Shown here: positions 53,201 to 61,573 of the stretch, in pieces
Layout: every line of letters begins with the position of its first letter
Position numbering within the stretch: position 1 is the stretch's first letter
Source: Leadbetterella sp964563435
GTDB taxonomy: Bacteria; Bacteroidota; Bacteroidia; Cytophagales; Spirosomataceae
Direction of reading: 5' to 3'
Assembly (NCBI GenBank): GCA_964563435.1
Contig: CAZLXI010000020.1
Span: forward strand, 1 to 64,000
Length of the DNA: 64,000 nucleotides
Notes under the pieces: model-generated
What the model saw: only the letters and a program-made list of their open reading frames with translations
What the model was told of the DNA's origin: nothing
Databases searched by the model: none
Translations under genes and position numbers: made by a program

Positions 53201-53441
53201 GGTCTTCCGAAAGCAACTGAAGCAGGACCGACTCTTTGGGATTTCCCGAGCTCAGCCCCTTCAGAGCACCGATGATCCTCCTTTTCATTTCCTCGGCAGC
53301 ATCATTGGTGAAGGTCATGGCCAGGATATTCCGGAAGTAAAGCGGATTGTCGGAGCTTAAGGCCAGCCGCAGGTATTCCCGTGTTAGGGTGAAGGTCTTA
53401 CCCGACCCGGCAGAAGAAGAGTAAATGGTAAATAGCGCCAT
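50277..53441 (-). CDS. AddA-like UvrD/RecB-type helicase-nuclease
   Basis: 1054 residues. SF1A helicase: Q/motif I SSSAGSGKTFTLTREYL (about 8-24), motif Ia MTFTNDAAEEMKRRI, motif II VDEFQDTSDIQ (about 391-401), motif III GDPKQAIYSWRGG (about 422-434), motifs IV-VI through TIHKAKGLEYP and LYVALTRA. C-terminal PD-(D/E)xK nuclease: RPDRVVFLNG then ILDYKTGK, followed by Q...Y. Architecture is that of AddA/RecB, which processes double-strand breaks with a second subunit. No AddB is adjacent. Converges with the kinase gene with 25 bases between stops. Confidence 0.92.
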   Translation of the reverse strand: MALFTIYSSSAGSGKTFTLTREYLRLALSSDNPLYFRNILAMTFTNDAAEEMKRRIIGALKGLSSGNPKESVLLQLLSEDLPHISPETLRERAGHVLHQVLQNYNDFAIKTIDSFVNQVISSFTFDLNLPYNYEIILDTDELITEAVRNLIDRVGDDTELTEMFKEFALSKLDENQSWNNLQEDIVEFARVIYRDNNAAEIEKNLLLTQQGILEIKAKVRNYLKESERAVRELAREALNLIQSQGLSATDFHQGARGIWGFFHKLAQSPAQLWEANMPGSYAQTTLDEDRWYKDKSPAASQIDEISPRLRELGLEILASRTEKYPVLKTIGKNLLKIPFLAVIKQEINTILAENNEAVLADFNRRILEIVASEPVPYIYERIGERYNHILVDEFQDTSDIQFFNLLPLFENAVSKNYENLIVGDPKQAIYSWRGGNVMLMLDLINRQKNYFQTKAPAIQLSRIGHIHSVTGLKTLSTNYRSREEIIGFNNRLFTSIMEKGAGEVAAQVFSDYLQNMPPDPKTGGYTAVEVLRKGEDDPGEKMVSLIAEILSDGYRLSDICILCRKRKEGEEIAGFLKSAGYEISSSEALKLNNNREVRFLISALKFVLHPERQFERFEFLQFFFLVKNVDSSGYDLQIVCSFPPAGFRAFFAHFGIDLEGMTGLDPYQLSEFFTAKFGLLETGGSAEYILAFLDHVLDYTSRRSKSLADFLQDWETRKEKLAIPAKAANAVTINTIHKAKGLEYPIVILPFINWETTPKNGAQIWLGIEALDYPELESSSGRILSAPFTYNQDFEFSAEILQRERDLIYIENLNMLYVALTRAIDRQYLWIWGRETQKGIVIEHIGQLLEHFLRTHGSFLPDQPLYEFGHKGRPARENEKAPAPIFDIRLPEPFRDKPGLKIKWTPPEERVQEGNLIHEAFGRIRKAADLEPVLKALQKEGLLPEELAEPVLHKLRSVLQHPELAPLFEEGAVIKNEADILSSHTSTRRPDRVVFLNGQVYILDYKTGKRRAAHEKQLRDYARLLLQMGYAIVHLFLVYLDPLEVVRVSAPGAG

Positions 53442-53490
53442 AACCTGATCCGAAAGTTAGCGCAAGTTACGCATCAGAAATGCCTGATAC

Positions 53491-53709
53491 ATCATTTGGG
53501 TTCTAAAGATAGGATAAAGCGTCAGCTTATTTCTGAAAAATGATACGTTTTAACCCAAATCACGCATTAGAAATTTCAAAGAGACAAAATTCTGTAAAAT
53601 ATCTGCGACCAGCCGATAAAAGCATAGTGAACTATGGTTTTTGAGGCAGGGAAGCGGATAGGAAGCAGAATTTTGGTGCAGTAAAGAGTCTAATGCGTTA
53701 TTTGGGTTT
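53491..53709. repeat. three alternating inverted copies of an AACCCAAAT motif
   Basis: In the 313-base gap between AddA-like and TonB receptor genes: reverse copy at 53491-53502, forward copy at 53552-53571 (AACCCAAATCACGCATTAGA), reverse copy at 53689-53709 whose complement differs from the forward copy at one of 20 positions. The outer pair bounds a 158-base segment with no gene, like a small mobile element with terminal inverted repeats. The last copy supplies the TTTG -33 element of the receptor gene. Confidence 0.7.
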
Positions 53710-53732
53710 AAAAAACCGACAGCCTATATTTG
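53701..53732 (+). promoter_or_regulatory. promoter candidate for the TonB receptor
   Basis: TTTG (53701-53704), a 20-base spacer and TATATTTG (53725-53732). The -7 box is an exact consensus match; the spacer is slightly long. The -33 element belongs to the inverted repeat end. Confidence 0.5.
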
Positions 53733-53754
53733 CCGGGTAATTATAAAAATTGTG

Positions 53755-56019
53755 ATGAAGTTATTGACGCTTGCCGGCCTGTTGGTTTCACTTAATATTT
53801 TTGCTCAGAATTCTCAAACCGTAAAAATCCATTTGTCCGACCGGCAGACCCGCCTTCCGATAGAAGGCGCTAACGTATCCATTCCGAAATATCAACTTTC
53901 GGCGGCTACCGATGCCAGCGGAAATGTACGTTTTGACGGAGTGCCCCTGGGCCGTCTCGAGGTGGAGGTGAGCTCGGTGGAATACGGAAAGTACATTTAC
54001 AGGGAACTGTTGCTTGAAAACGCCCGGCAACTGGTGCTGGACCTGGAATTGCAGGCTGCGGGCAAAGAGCTGGAGGAAGTGAAAGTGACCTCTTCGACGC
54101 CGGCTACTTCGGCACTGATGAGTGTGGAAAGCATAACGGCGGAGCAGATCATGCGATTTCCGGCCACCTTTTTTGACCCGGCCCGGCTGGCGATGTCGTT
54201 TGCAGGAGTAGCCAATGCCAATGATCAGGCCAATAACGTGTCGGTCCGCGGAAACTCACCTGAGTTTGTGCAGTGGCGCCTGGAAGGGGTGGAGATCGTG
54301 AATCCGAATCATCTGAGCAATGCCGGGATGTTTTCAGATAAGCCCGCTGCGGTAGGGGGCGGAACCAATATCCTCTCCGCGCAGATGCTCGGTAACATGA
54401 ACTTTCTGAGCGGTGCATTTCCTGCCGGTTATTCCAATGCCCTGGCCGGGGTTTTTGATATGAATCTGCGTAACGGCAACAATGAAGAATACCAGCACGT
54501 GGTGCAGGCCGGGCTTATCGGTGTGGATCTTTCCTCCGAAGGCCCCATCAATAAGAAAAAAGGCAGCAGCTACCTGGTGAATTACCGCTATTCCTTTACC
54601 GGTATCCTGGCGGCAGCAGGGGTGAATTTCGGAGGGGAGTCTATCGCCTTCCAGGACGTGGCATTCAGCCTGAATTTCCCCACGCGCAAGGCCGGAACCT
54701 TCACTTTCTTCGGAATGGGAGGGGTTTCTTCCAATATTTTTGCTCCGGATGCCGACAGTACTGTCTGGGAATCGTCAAAAGACCTGAACAATGTGGATTT
54801 TTATGGCCGCATGGGGCTGCTGGGCGCAAAACACTCGGTTAAAGTTTTAAAGAAATGGAACCTTCGGTCGGTATTGGTCAATTCCGCGCTGGAAAATCTC
54901 AGGAATGCCTATACCGGGAATGAAAATGTAAATTACGATTACTCTGCCAAGAATTACCTCAGTTTTTCCACGGCGCTCTCCGGTGACCTCAGCCCGCTGT
55001 GGGCCGTGAATGCAGGGGTTCAGCTGAGTCATCAGTTTAACCGGTTTAACTTTATCGATTCCGACAGCTTCTTTTTCAGTACTGCGAATCTCATCGTGCA
55101 GCCACATGTAAGGATCACTAACCGCGAGCGGTCTCGGTTTAATTATAACCTGGGTTTTGCAGCGCCCTACTATTCTTACAGTAAGTCGCAGTATTTTGAA
55201 CCCCGGCTCTCCGCAGATTATTACCTGACCTCAAAGCATAAGGTAAAAGCTGCTTACGGACTGCACAGCCAGGTGGCCTCCAACCGGGTGGCATTCTACC
55301 TGCCGCACAAACCGTCGCGGTCGCATCATTTCACCCTGGGTTACCAGTTTGACCAGGATACCCGGCAGTCTTTCTCCGCAGAGTTGTATTACCAGAACAT
55401 GTTTAACCTGAGCCGCTTTGACTCGGTGTATGTATCTGTTCTGAACGGTTATGAGATCGGGTATTTTAATAACGGGTATTACCTGTTAAACCAGAATAAC
55501 CAGGGCCGTAATTACGGAATTGAGTTCAACTACAGGCATTATCTCGATAATGGCTTCTTCGCGCTGGTCAATGCCACCTTCTACAAGTCACAGTTCAGGG
55601 CTTTTGATAATAAGTTTTACGATACCCGCTATTCCGGAAATTACATTTATAATGCCACTGCCGGTAAGGAATGGGAGAAAGGAGAAGGGAAACTGTTGGG
55701 TTTGAACGCCCGCTTGAATTGGGTAGGCGGCTTCCGCGACTACCGGATCATTACTGCGGAATACGAAAATATGCTTTATGTGTATTACGATTTCCGGTCG
55801 CCGCTGAATGTTAAATATGACGATTATTTCCGGCTGGATGTGCGGGCATATATCAAGAAGTCTAAAAAACGCGGATCAGAAACCATTTCACTGGATATTC
55901 AGAACCTTACTAACCGGGAGAACGTGGCGTATAACTACTTTGATACCTACCTGATGAAAATGGTGCAGAAGAAGCAACTGGGGCTGGTGCCCATGCTGAA
56001 TTACCGCTGGGAATTCTAG
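53755..56019 (+). CDS. TonB-dependent receptor
   Basis: 754 residues. Signal peptide (MKLLTLAGLLVSLNIFAQ), carboxypeptidase-regulatory-like domain (about 22-100), plug domain (about 105-230: PATSALMSVESITAEQIMRFP and VSVRGNSPEFVQWRLEGVEI) and a beta-barrel to the end, closing with RWEF, a typical aromatic terminus. Transports a ligand across the outer membrane; no SusD partner is adjacent, and the substrate is not predictable. An in-frame GTG directly precedes the ATG; I use the ATG. A consensus -7 box is located about 25 bases upstream. Confidence 0.92.
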   Translation: MKLLTLAGLLVSLNIFAQNSQTVKIHLSDRQTRLPIEGANVSIPKYQLSAATDASGNVRFDGVPLGRLEVEVSSVEYGKYIYRELLLENARQLVLDLELQAAGKELEEVKVTSSTPATSALMSVESITAEQIMRFPATFFDPARLAMSFAGVANANDQANNVSVRGNSPEFVQWRLEGVEIVNPNHLSNAGMFSDKPAAVGGGTNILSAQMLGNMNFLSGAFPAGYSNALAGVFDMNLRNGNNEEYQHVVQAGLIGVDLSSEGPINKKKGSSYLVNYRYSFTGILAAAGVNFGGESIAFQDVAFSLNFPTRKAGTFTFFGMGGVSSNIFAPDADSTVWESSKDLNNVDFYGRMGLLGAKHSVKVLKKWNLRSVLVNSALENLRNAYTGNENVNYDYSAKNYLSFSTALSGDLSPLWAVNAGVQLSHQFNRFNFIDSDSFFFSTANLIVQPHVRITNRERSRFNYNLGFAAPYYSYSKSQYFEPRLSADYYLTSKHKVKAAYGLHSQVASNRVAFYLPHKPSRSHHFTLGYQFDQDTRQSFSAELYYQNMFNLSRFDSVYVSVLNGYEIGYFNNGYYLLNQNNQGRNYGIEFNYRHYLDNGFFALVNATFYKSQFRAFDNKFYDTRYSGNYIYNATAGKEWEKGEGKLLGLNARLNWVGGFRDYRIITAEYENMLYVYYDFRSPLNVKYDDYFRLDVRAYIKKSKKRGSETISLDIQNLTNRENVAYNYFDTYLMKMVQKKQLGLVPMLNYRWEF

Positions 56020-56084
56020 TGTTGTGTTAAGCGTTTGGTTTTTTGCACGGATCATATTATCTTTAGATTATTCAGCGGGTTTAT

Positions 56085-56765
56085 ATGTCTAAAATTATCA
56101 TAGCCATTGACGGCTATTCTTCCTGCGGGAAAAGCAGTACGGCCAAGCGGGTAGCCGAAAAGCTGGGCTACCACTATATCGACACGGGCGCCATGTACCG
56201 GGCCGTCACCCTTTATTTTATTCAGAACCACATCAGCCTGAATAATCCTAAGGAAGTGGCCGGCGCATTGGATAAGATCGAAATAGAATTCAGAAATAAC
56301 AAAGAAGGGAAAAGCGAAACCTACCTGAACGGGTTGAATGTGGAGACGGAAATCAGGAAGCTTTACGTGGCCGATCGGGTCAGTGAGGTGGCGGCGGTAG
56401 GAGAGGTCAGGAGAGCCATGGTCCGGCAGCAGCAGCGTATGGGTAGAAAAAAAGGTTTTGTTCTGGACGGCCGTGATATCGGAACCGTGGTTTTCCCGGA
56501 TGCCGAGCTGAAGATATTCATGAATGCCGACCCGCTGGTGCGGGCCCAACGCCGCCAACAGGAGCTGCTGGGGAAGGGAGAACTGGTAGACCTGGAGGAG
56601 ATCCTGGAAAATATCAAAAAACGGGATATAATCGATACCACCCGTGAGGAAAGTCCGCTGCGTAAGGCGCCTGACGCCCATGTGGTGGATACGACCTATA
56701 TAACCCTTGACGAGCAGGTGGAAAGGGTGGTGCTCCTGGCGGATGCGATCATGAGCCGCGCGTAG
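56085..56765 (+). CDS. cmk: cytidylate kinase
   Basis: Phosphorylates CMP and dCMP. 226 residues, typical length. P-loop IDGYSSCGKSSTAKRVA (about 7-23), then DTGAMYRAVTL (about 32-42), the CMP-binding insertion (about 60-115), DGRDIGTVVFPDA (about 127-139) and IDTTREESPLRKAPDAHVVDT-like lid/closing segment. The stop codon lies in the left arm of a short hairpin. The FAD oxidoreductase gene begins 42 bases downstream, on the other side of that hairpin. Confidence 0.96.
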   Translation: MSKIIIAIDGYSSCGKSSTAKRVAEKLGYHYIDTGAMYRAVTLYFIQNHISLNNPKEVAGALDKIEIEFRNNKEGKSETYLNGLNVETEIRKLYVADRVSEVAAVGEVRRAMVRQQQRMGRKKGFVLDGRDIGTVVFPDAELKIFMNADPLVRAQRRQQELLGKGELVDLEEILENIKKRDIIDTTREESPLRKAPDAHVVDTTYITLDEQVERVVLLADAIMSRA

Positions 56766-56790
56766 AGACGCAAGATTTTGCATCTCTACG
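56761..56790. repeat. short hairpin CGTAGAGA...TCTCTACG overlapping the cmk stop
   Basis: Arms 56761-56773 and 56778-56790 pair at 12 of 13 positions around a GATT loop. The left arm contains the cmk TAG stop (56763-56765). Hairpins of this GTAGAGACGCAA form are, from memory, dispersed in many bacterial genomes. Without a T-run it is more likely a repetitive element than a terminator. Confidence 0.75.
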
Positions 56791-56807
56791 CCCGGAATTT
56801 TTTACCC

Positions 56808-57869
56808 ATGAAAAAAACTGACTTTCTGATCGTTGGATCCGGCCTGGCCGGCTCGATACTTGCCTTGGAACTCCTCAGGGCAGGAAGTTCGGTGACCGTG
56901 ATCACCGATTCTTCCCGATCCTCTTCCAGCCGGGTAGCCGGCGGACTTATTAACCCCGTGACCGGCAAATACCTGGCTAAAACCTGGCTGGCCGACGAAC
57001 TTTTCAGCGGACTGGAAACGTATTATACAGGGCTTGAAAACCTGTTTTCTGTCTCTTTTTATCACAAAAGCGGCCTGTTCAGGCCTTTTACCGGGGCAGA
57101 GCACCGCAAGAGCTCCCTGGCTCAGATAGAGAAACACGGGCTGGAGAATTATATCGGGATTCGTCAGGCCGGGGATGCGTTCAGCTCCTCTTTCCGGAGT
57201 GATTCTGAAGGCATGTATTCTTCGATGGCGGGCTGGCTGGATATGCCCGTATTTCTGGATGCTGCCACATTTTACCTGCAGCAATATGTGGAATGGGTAG
57301 ATACCGTATTTGATTTTGCCGGACTTACCCTTCATGATCACGGGGTGAGATTCCGGGAATGGGAAGCTTCCCGGGTTATTTTCTGTGAAGGGTACTATGC
57401 CCGCAATAATCCTTATTTTAACTGGCTGCCTTTTAATCCCGTCAAAGGAGAAACCCTCCTCGGGGTGATCGAAGATTACGGGGTCAGCACCATTGTCAAC
57501 CAGGGGAAATGGATCATACCGCTGGGCAACGACCGGGTGAGGCTGGGGGCTACCTATTCCTGGCATGAGCTCGACTTCGAATCTACCCCGAAAGGGTGTG
57601 AAGAGCTCCTTCAGGCTGCCGCGAAGATGCTGAAACGCCCGTTTACCCTTACCGGCCAGCAGGCCGGCGTACGGCCCGCTACCAAAGACCGCCGCCCGTT
57701 TCTGGGGAAACATCCGCAGTACGATCCCCTCTGGATTTTTAACGGACTGGGCACAAAAGGCGTGTCGCTGGCACCCTGGTTTGCAAGGCAGCTGGTGAGA
57801 AATATACTGCACGGTGAACTAATTCATCCGGAAGCAAACATCGAAAGATTTTATACGTTATATTCGTAG
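56808..57869 (+). CDS. FAD-dependent oxidoreductase (DAO family)
   Basis: About 353 residues from the ATG at 56808, ten codons inside the longest frame. Rossmann FAD motif DFLIVGSGLAGSILALELL at the very start, then SSSRVAGGLINPVTGK, a long substrate domain, and the C-terminal FAD contact GVRPATKDRRPFLG ... FNGLGTKGVSLAPW, as in glycine oxidase-like amine oxidases. It oxidises an amine or hydroxy acid of unknown identity in the cytoplasm. Fifteen bases separate its stop from the next gene. Confidence 0.88.
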   Translation: MKKTDFLIVGSGLAGSILALELLRAGSSVTVITDSSRSSSSRVAGGLINPVTGKYLAKTWLADELFSGLETYYTGLENLFSVSFYHKSGLFRPFTGAEHRKSSLAQIEKHGLENYIGIRQAGDAFSSSFRSDSEGMYSSMAGWLDMPVFLDAATFYLQQYVEWVDTVFDFAGLTLHDHGVRFREWEASRVIFCEGYYARNNPYFNWLPFNPVKGETLLGVIEDYGVSTIVNQGKWIIPLGNDRVRLGATYSWHELDFESTPKGCEELLQAAAKMLKRPFTLTGQQAGVRPATKDRRPFLGKHPQYDPLWIFNGLGTKGVSLAPWFARQLVRNILHGELIHPEANIERFYTLYS

Positions 57870-57884
57870 GTTGATTTTTCATGG

Positions 57885-60167
57885 ATGATAAGATTACTAT
57901 CGCTCATATTGTTTTGTTTCCTGATGGCGGAATCCGGCAGGAATGTTATAGCGCAAAGGTATTACGGGGTTTCGGGAGAGAAGTTTGGTAAAAGCAAGAT
58001 TCAGAACAAGGAATTTCAATGGAGGACCTTCAGCTCGGCTAATTTCGAGTATAACTTTTACCGGGGCGGGGAACAGATCACCCGGAATGCCGCTACTTTC
58101 CTGGAAAGATCCTATCCGCGTATTACCGGTATACTGGGCTATATTCCCTATGAGCCGGTGACCGTCTTTGTCTTTAACTCTCCTGCGGATCTGAATTCTA
58201 CCAACCTTATCGGTGAAACCGCCCGGGTGAAAAACGGCACCCTGCTCGACGGCCGGCATAGCCGGATACTGACCGCTTATGATAAAAATGACTCCCTCTT
58301 TCATAAGCAGTTGGTGAACAGTGTTTCCTCTATCTACGTTTATGATATGCTTTACGGAGGAAATGTAAGAGAATCCCTTGAAAGCCAGATCCTGCTTAAT
58401 CTGCCGGAATGGTTTACGGCCGGAATCAGCGCCTATGTGGCCGAAGAAGATAATTCGATGCTCTTTGATACGTTTAAAACCACTATTTCCAGGGTGCAGT
58501 CGCAGCGGCTGAAAAACCTGAAAGGCGATGACGCCCGGATTGTGGGACAGTCGATATGGAATTTTATAGCACTGAAATACGGTAAGGACAACATTTCCAA
58601 TATCCTGAACCTTACCCGGATCATTCATAATGAGCAGTCCAGCATCACAAGTACCCTGGGGGTCTCCTTCTCTAAATTCATGAAAGACTGGACCGATTTT
58701 TATATTGCCGGGGCGCCCTTGCATGAGGCGCCGCAGGAAACGGTGCCTGTGGTGGTGCAGCCGCTCCCCAAAAGGATCACGGATCTGACGGAAGGAGAAG
58801 TGGATACGGACGACTACCGGTTTGATGAAGCCAACATCCGCCGTTACCAGGAAAGCTCCTCAGGTGCCGTTGCAGCAGGAAATAACCGGGAAAACAGGGG
58901 TGGAAACAGGGCTGAGACCGGCGATGCCCGGCTATCATCGGTGAAGATCTTTAAAAATTTCCTGGTCAGCAACGACCGGAAGATTGATGTGCTTGTAGAC
59001 CCTGTCCGGCAGTTCGGCCTGGGCTACTCCATCTCCTTCCATGACCTGCTTCAGAATAATGTTTTCTCCTTTAATTCGTTTATCCGGCCCTCTACGCCTT
59101 TGTTTAAAAACTTTGATTACGGGCTGACGTACGGCCACTATTCCCGGAAGATCGATTATGTCTTTAAATATGAGAAAAGGTCGATCAACCTGGAAACCAT
59201 CGACAGCCGCGATGCCTTCCTTTTTCGGCCGCTGAATCATGTGGTTTCCCGCGACCAGCCCGAATACCTGTTTCGCAGACTGGTACAGCAGCGGATCTCG
59301 GCCACGATTATCTATCCTTTTTCTACCCGTTTGAAGGCAGAGATCACCCCTGCGGTGGTAAAAAATGAGGATATTGACTTTAATCTTGCAACTACAGAGG
59401 GTATTCCGGCCGACTTTTACTTTGCGCCTAATGTCAGCCTGGTCTTTGATAACACACGGGTAAGCCCCCTGGGTGTGGAAACAGGAACCAAGGCTAAAAT
59501 TTCTTTCGATCAGTATTTCCATACAAACAATACATTAAGGAGCTTTAAAAATACCTATGTAGACCTGCGCCACTATCAGAAGATCTTTCGGGGGCTTCAG
59601 GTGGCCGGACGCCTGAGCTATGGTACATCGCGAGGAAATGCACCCAAATATTCCTTTATCGGCGGTGTGGAAAACAGTGTGAACCGGGGTACGTATCAAA
59701 GCGATGAGATCATTACCGGGGGGGATCCGGATAACAAAAACATCCTGCTGTATAACTTCCCCGGTACACTACGGGGCTTTGATTACGGCCGCTTATACGG
59801 GAATAACCACCTGCTGGGTAATGTGGAGCTAAGGTCGCACCTGGTGGAGTTCCTGCCCCAGATGGCCCTGTCGAGCAACTTTCTCCGCAATATGCAGATC
59901 GTCGGTTTCTATGATATAGGTACCGCCTGGATGGGCTCCAAAGGACCTTTTAACCGCCAGAACAGCTTAAATACAATCATCACGGGGCAGAACAGCCCGT
60001 TCCTGATCGAAGTGACTAACTTTAAAAACCCCTTCCTGTCGGGCTTCGGAGCCGGAGTCAGGACCTCCATTCTGGGGGTATTTATTCGAGCCGACTATGC
60101 ATACGGCTTCGAAGACGGTATGATCACTTCTCCCAAATTTCACCTTTCTGTGGGCAGGGATTTCTGA
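57885..60167 (+). CDS. secreted peptidase-MA-like domain fused to a C-terminal beta-barrel
   Basis: 760 residues. Signal peptide (cleaved after IA, about residue 23), then about 250 residues resembling the gluzincin Peptidase_MA region of Bacteroidota surface proteins (ANFEYNFYRGGEQITRNAATF; VTVFVFNSPADL). The expected zinc motif is replaced by KQLVNSVSSIY and the downstream LPEWFxEG motif reads LPEWFTAGISAY, so it should be inactive. A low-complexity linker (about 310-345) leads into a surface-antigen-like barrel (about 350-760) ending in SVGRDF. Its stop codon overlaps the start of a 7-base-unit palindrome. Confidence 0.75.
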   Translation: MIRLLSLILFCFLMAESGRNVIAQRYYGVSGEKFGKSKIQNKEFQWRTFSSANFEYNFYRGGEQITRNAATFLERSYPRITGILGYIPYEPVTVFVFNSPADLNSTNLIGETARVKNGTLLDGRHSRILTAYDKNDSLFHKQLVNSVSSIYVYDMLYGGNVRESLESQILLNLPEWFTAGISAYVAEEDNSMLFDTFKTTISRVQSQRLKNLKGDDARIVGQSIWNFIALKYGKDNISNILNLTRIIHNEQSSITSTLGVSFSKFMKDWTDFYIAGAPLHEAPQETVPVVVQPLPKRITDLTEGEVDTDDYRFDEANIRRYQESSSGAVAAGNNRENRGGNRAETGDARLSSVKIFKNFLVSNDRKIDVLVDPVRQFGLGYSISFHDLLQNNVFSFNSFIRPSTPLFKNFDYGLTYGHYSRKIDYVFKYEKRSINLETIDSRDAFLFRPLNHVVSRDQPEYLFRRLVQQRISATIIYPFSTRLKAEITPAVVKNEDIDFNLATTEGIPADFYFAPNVSLVFDNTRVSPLGVETGTKAKISFDQYFHTNNTLRSFKNTYVDLRHYQKIFRGLQVAGRLSYGTSRGNAPKYSFIGGVENSVNRGTYQSDEIITGGDPDNKNILLYNFPGTLRGFDYGRLYGNNHLLGNVELRSHLVEFLPQMALSSNFLRNMQIVGFYDIGTAWMGSKGPFNRQNSLNTIITGQNSPFLIEVTNFKNPFLSGFGAGVRTSILGVFIRADYAYGFEDGMITSPKFHLSVGRDF

Positions 60168-60349
60168 GTTCCGAGTTCCGAGTAGTGAGTTCCGAGTAGT
60201 GAGGGCAAGGCTGATTACTTGATGCGGGCTTTGGCACTATTTGGCGAGTTGCACCGTGACTCTACCGGTTACGGAGTAACAATTTCATTGAACTTCGCCA
60301 TTTACTCGGAACTCAGAACTCGGAACTCGGAACTCAGAACTCACTACTC
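60166..60349. repeat. palindrome of GAGTTCC-type 7-base units
   Basis: The left arm 60166-60203 reads as 7-mers GAGTTCC GAGTTCC GAGTAGT GAGTTCC GAGTAGT; the right arm 60305-60349 is the complement of a similar series. They are separated by about 100 bases. The first base pair of the left arm falls in the TGA stop of the upstream gene (60165-60167). Same period and unit form as the repeats at 7863 and 20926. Confidence 0.9.
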
Positions 60350-60488
60350 CATATTGGCATAGTTTTCGCTATACTTTTAACAGGCGTGCCCGGAATGCAT
60401 TATCACAGGGATAATTTATTTTTTGGCATAAGCCGCAGTTTGAAATTTTTGGCGTGGTTATTGGTATATCAATACAGAGAACTCCGGG

Positions 60489-60523
60489 GACGTTTCCCGG
60501 CTTTAACAGCCCGGAAAAACGTC
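60489..60523 (+). promoter_or_regulatory. hairpin in the leader of the PorP/SprF gene
   Basis: GACGTTT and CCGG (60489-60500) pair with CCGG and AAACGTC (60511-60523), one bulge, loop CTTTAACAGC. About 50 bases before the ATG and without a T-run. Could affect translation or mRNA stability. The rest of the 60350-60574 spacer shows no gene or clear promoter. Confidence 0.35.
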
Positions 60524-60574
60524 GATGGACACACTCACGGATCTTAACAGAGGGGAGTATATATTATTGAAAAT

Positions 60575-61561
60575 ATGAAACATCGGAACTTTACTCAATT
60601 TTGGATAATGCTTTTAGCAGTCTGCGGAATTTCCTGGTCGGCCACGGCCCAACAGGAGGTATTTTATTCCCAGTATATGTTCAATACCATGGCCATTAAT
60701 CCGGCTTATGCGGGCAGCCGGGATGTGCTGAGCATTACCGCCCTGGGCCGCTACCAGTGGATAGGCGTAAACGGTGCGCCGAAAACCCATTCCCTGACAC
60801 TGGATATGCCGTTCCAGAACGAAAAGATGGGAATAGGTCTTTCCGTGTATAATGACAACATAGGCCGGTGGAACACCACAGGCCTTAACCTGGCCTATGC
60901 CTACAAATTTAAGCTGACAGAAAGAACCACCATGTCATTGGGAGTGCAGCCCACTCTTATGAATGTCAGCGCCAATCTTTCTCAGGTGAAAACCTATGAA
61001 GGTTCGGATCCTTCTTTTGGTGATGACCTTTCCCGGTTTGTTTTCAATGCCGGGCTGGGCTTGTTTATCAGTAACGACAAAGCCTACTTCGGGGTATCCG
61101 TACCTCAGCTGATTGAGCAGCGCATCTCTCCGAATCCCGACAGCGAAGGGAAGACACAGCGGCATTATTTTGCCATGATGGGCTTTGTGCTGGGCAACGG
61201 TCACTTTAAGCTGAAGCCCTCTGCCGTCGTACGGGTAACAAGAGGTGCTCCGGTAGGGCTTGACGGAAACCTGAATCTCTGGTACCGCGATAAGATCGCT
61301 ATCGGCTTCTCGGCCCGTAAATCACAAATGGTATTCTCCGGTACCGATCAGATGGATGCCCTGGTAGGTATGCTTGAACTTCAGCTCACACCGCAGCTCA
61401 GGGTCGGTTTTGCTTATGATACCAGCCTGGGAAAATTCGACGAAAACGGAGTGGAAAAAAACTTTTACAAAAAAATAGCAGGAACTCCTACGTATGAAGG
61501 GTTCCTAAGGTACGAATTCGGGTTCGGAAAAGATAAAATCGTTACTCCGCGCTATTTCTAG
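60575..61561 (+). CDS. type IX secretion system PorP/SprF family membrane protein
   Basis: 328 residues. Signal peptide (cleaved after ATA, about residue 25), then the PorP/SprF hallmark QEVFYSQYMFNTMAINPAYAGSR, followed by an outer membrane barrel with an aromatic C-terminus (TPRYF). PorP/SprF proteins help attach or export T9SS cargo; several copies per genome are usual, each beside an OmpA-family gene. Exactly that arrangement is seen here: the next gene starts 12 bases downstream. Confidence 0.93.
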   Translation: MKHRNFTQFWIMLLAVCGISWSATAQQEVFYSQYMFNTMAINPAYAGSRDVLSITALGRYQWIGVNGAPKTHSLTLDMPFQNEKMGIGLSVYNDNIGRWNTTGLNLAYAYKFKLTERTTMSLGVQPTLMNVSANLSQVKTYEGSDPSFGDDLSRFVFNAGLGLFISNDKAYFGVSVPQLIEQRISPNPDSEGKTQRHYFAMMGFVLGNGHFKLKPSAVVRVTRGAPVGLDGNLNLWYRDKIAIGFSARKSQMVFSGTDQMDALVGMLELQLTPQLRVGFAYDTSLGKFDENGVEKNFYKKIAGTPTYEGFLRYEFGFGKDKIVTPRYF

Positions 61562-61573
61562 ATAACCACCAAA

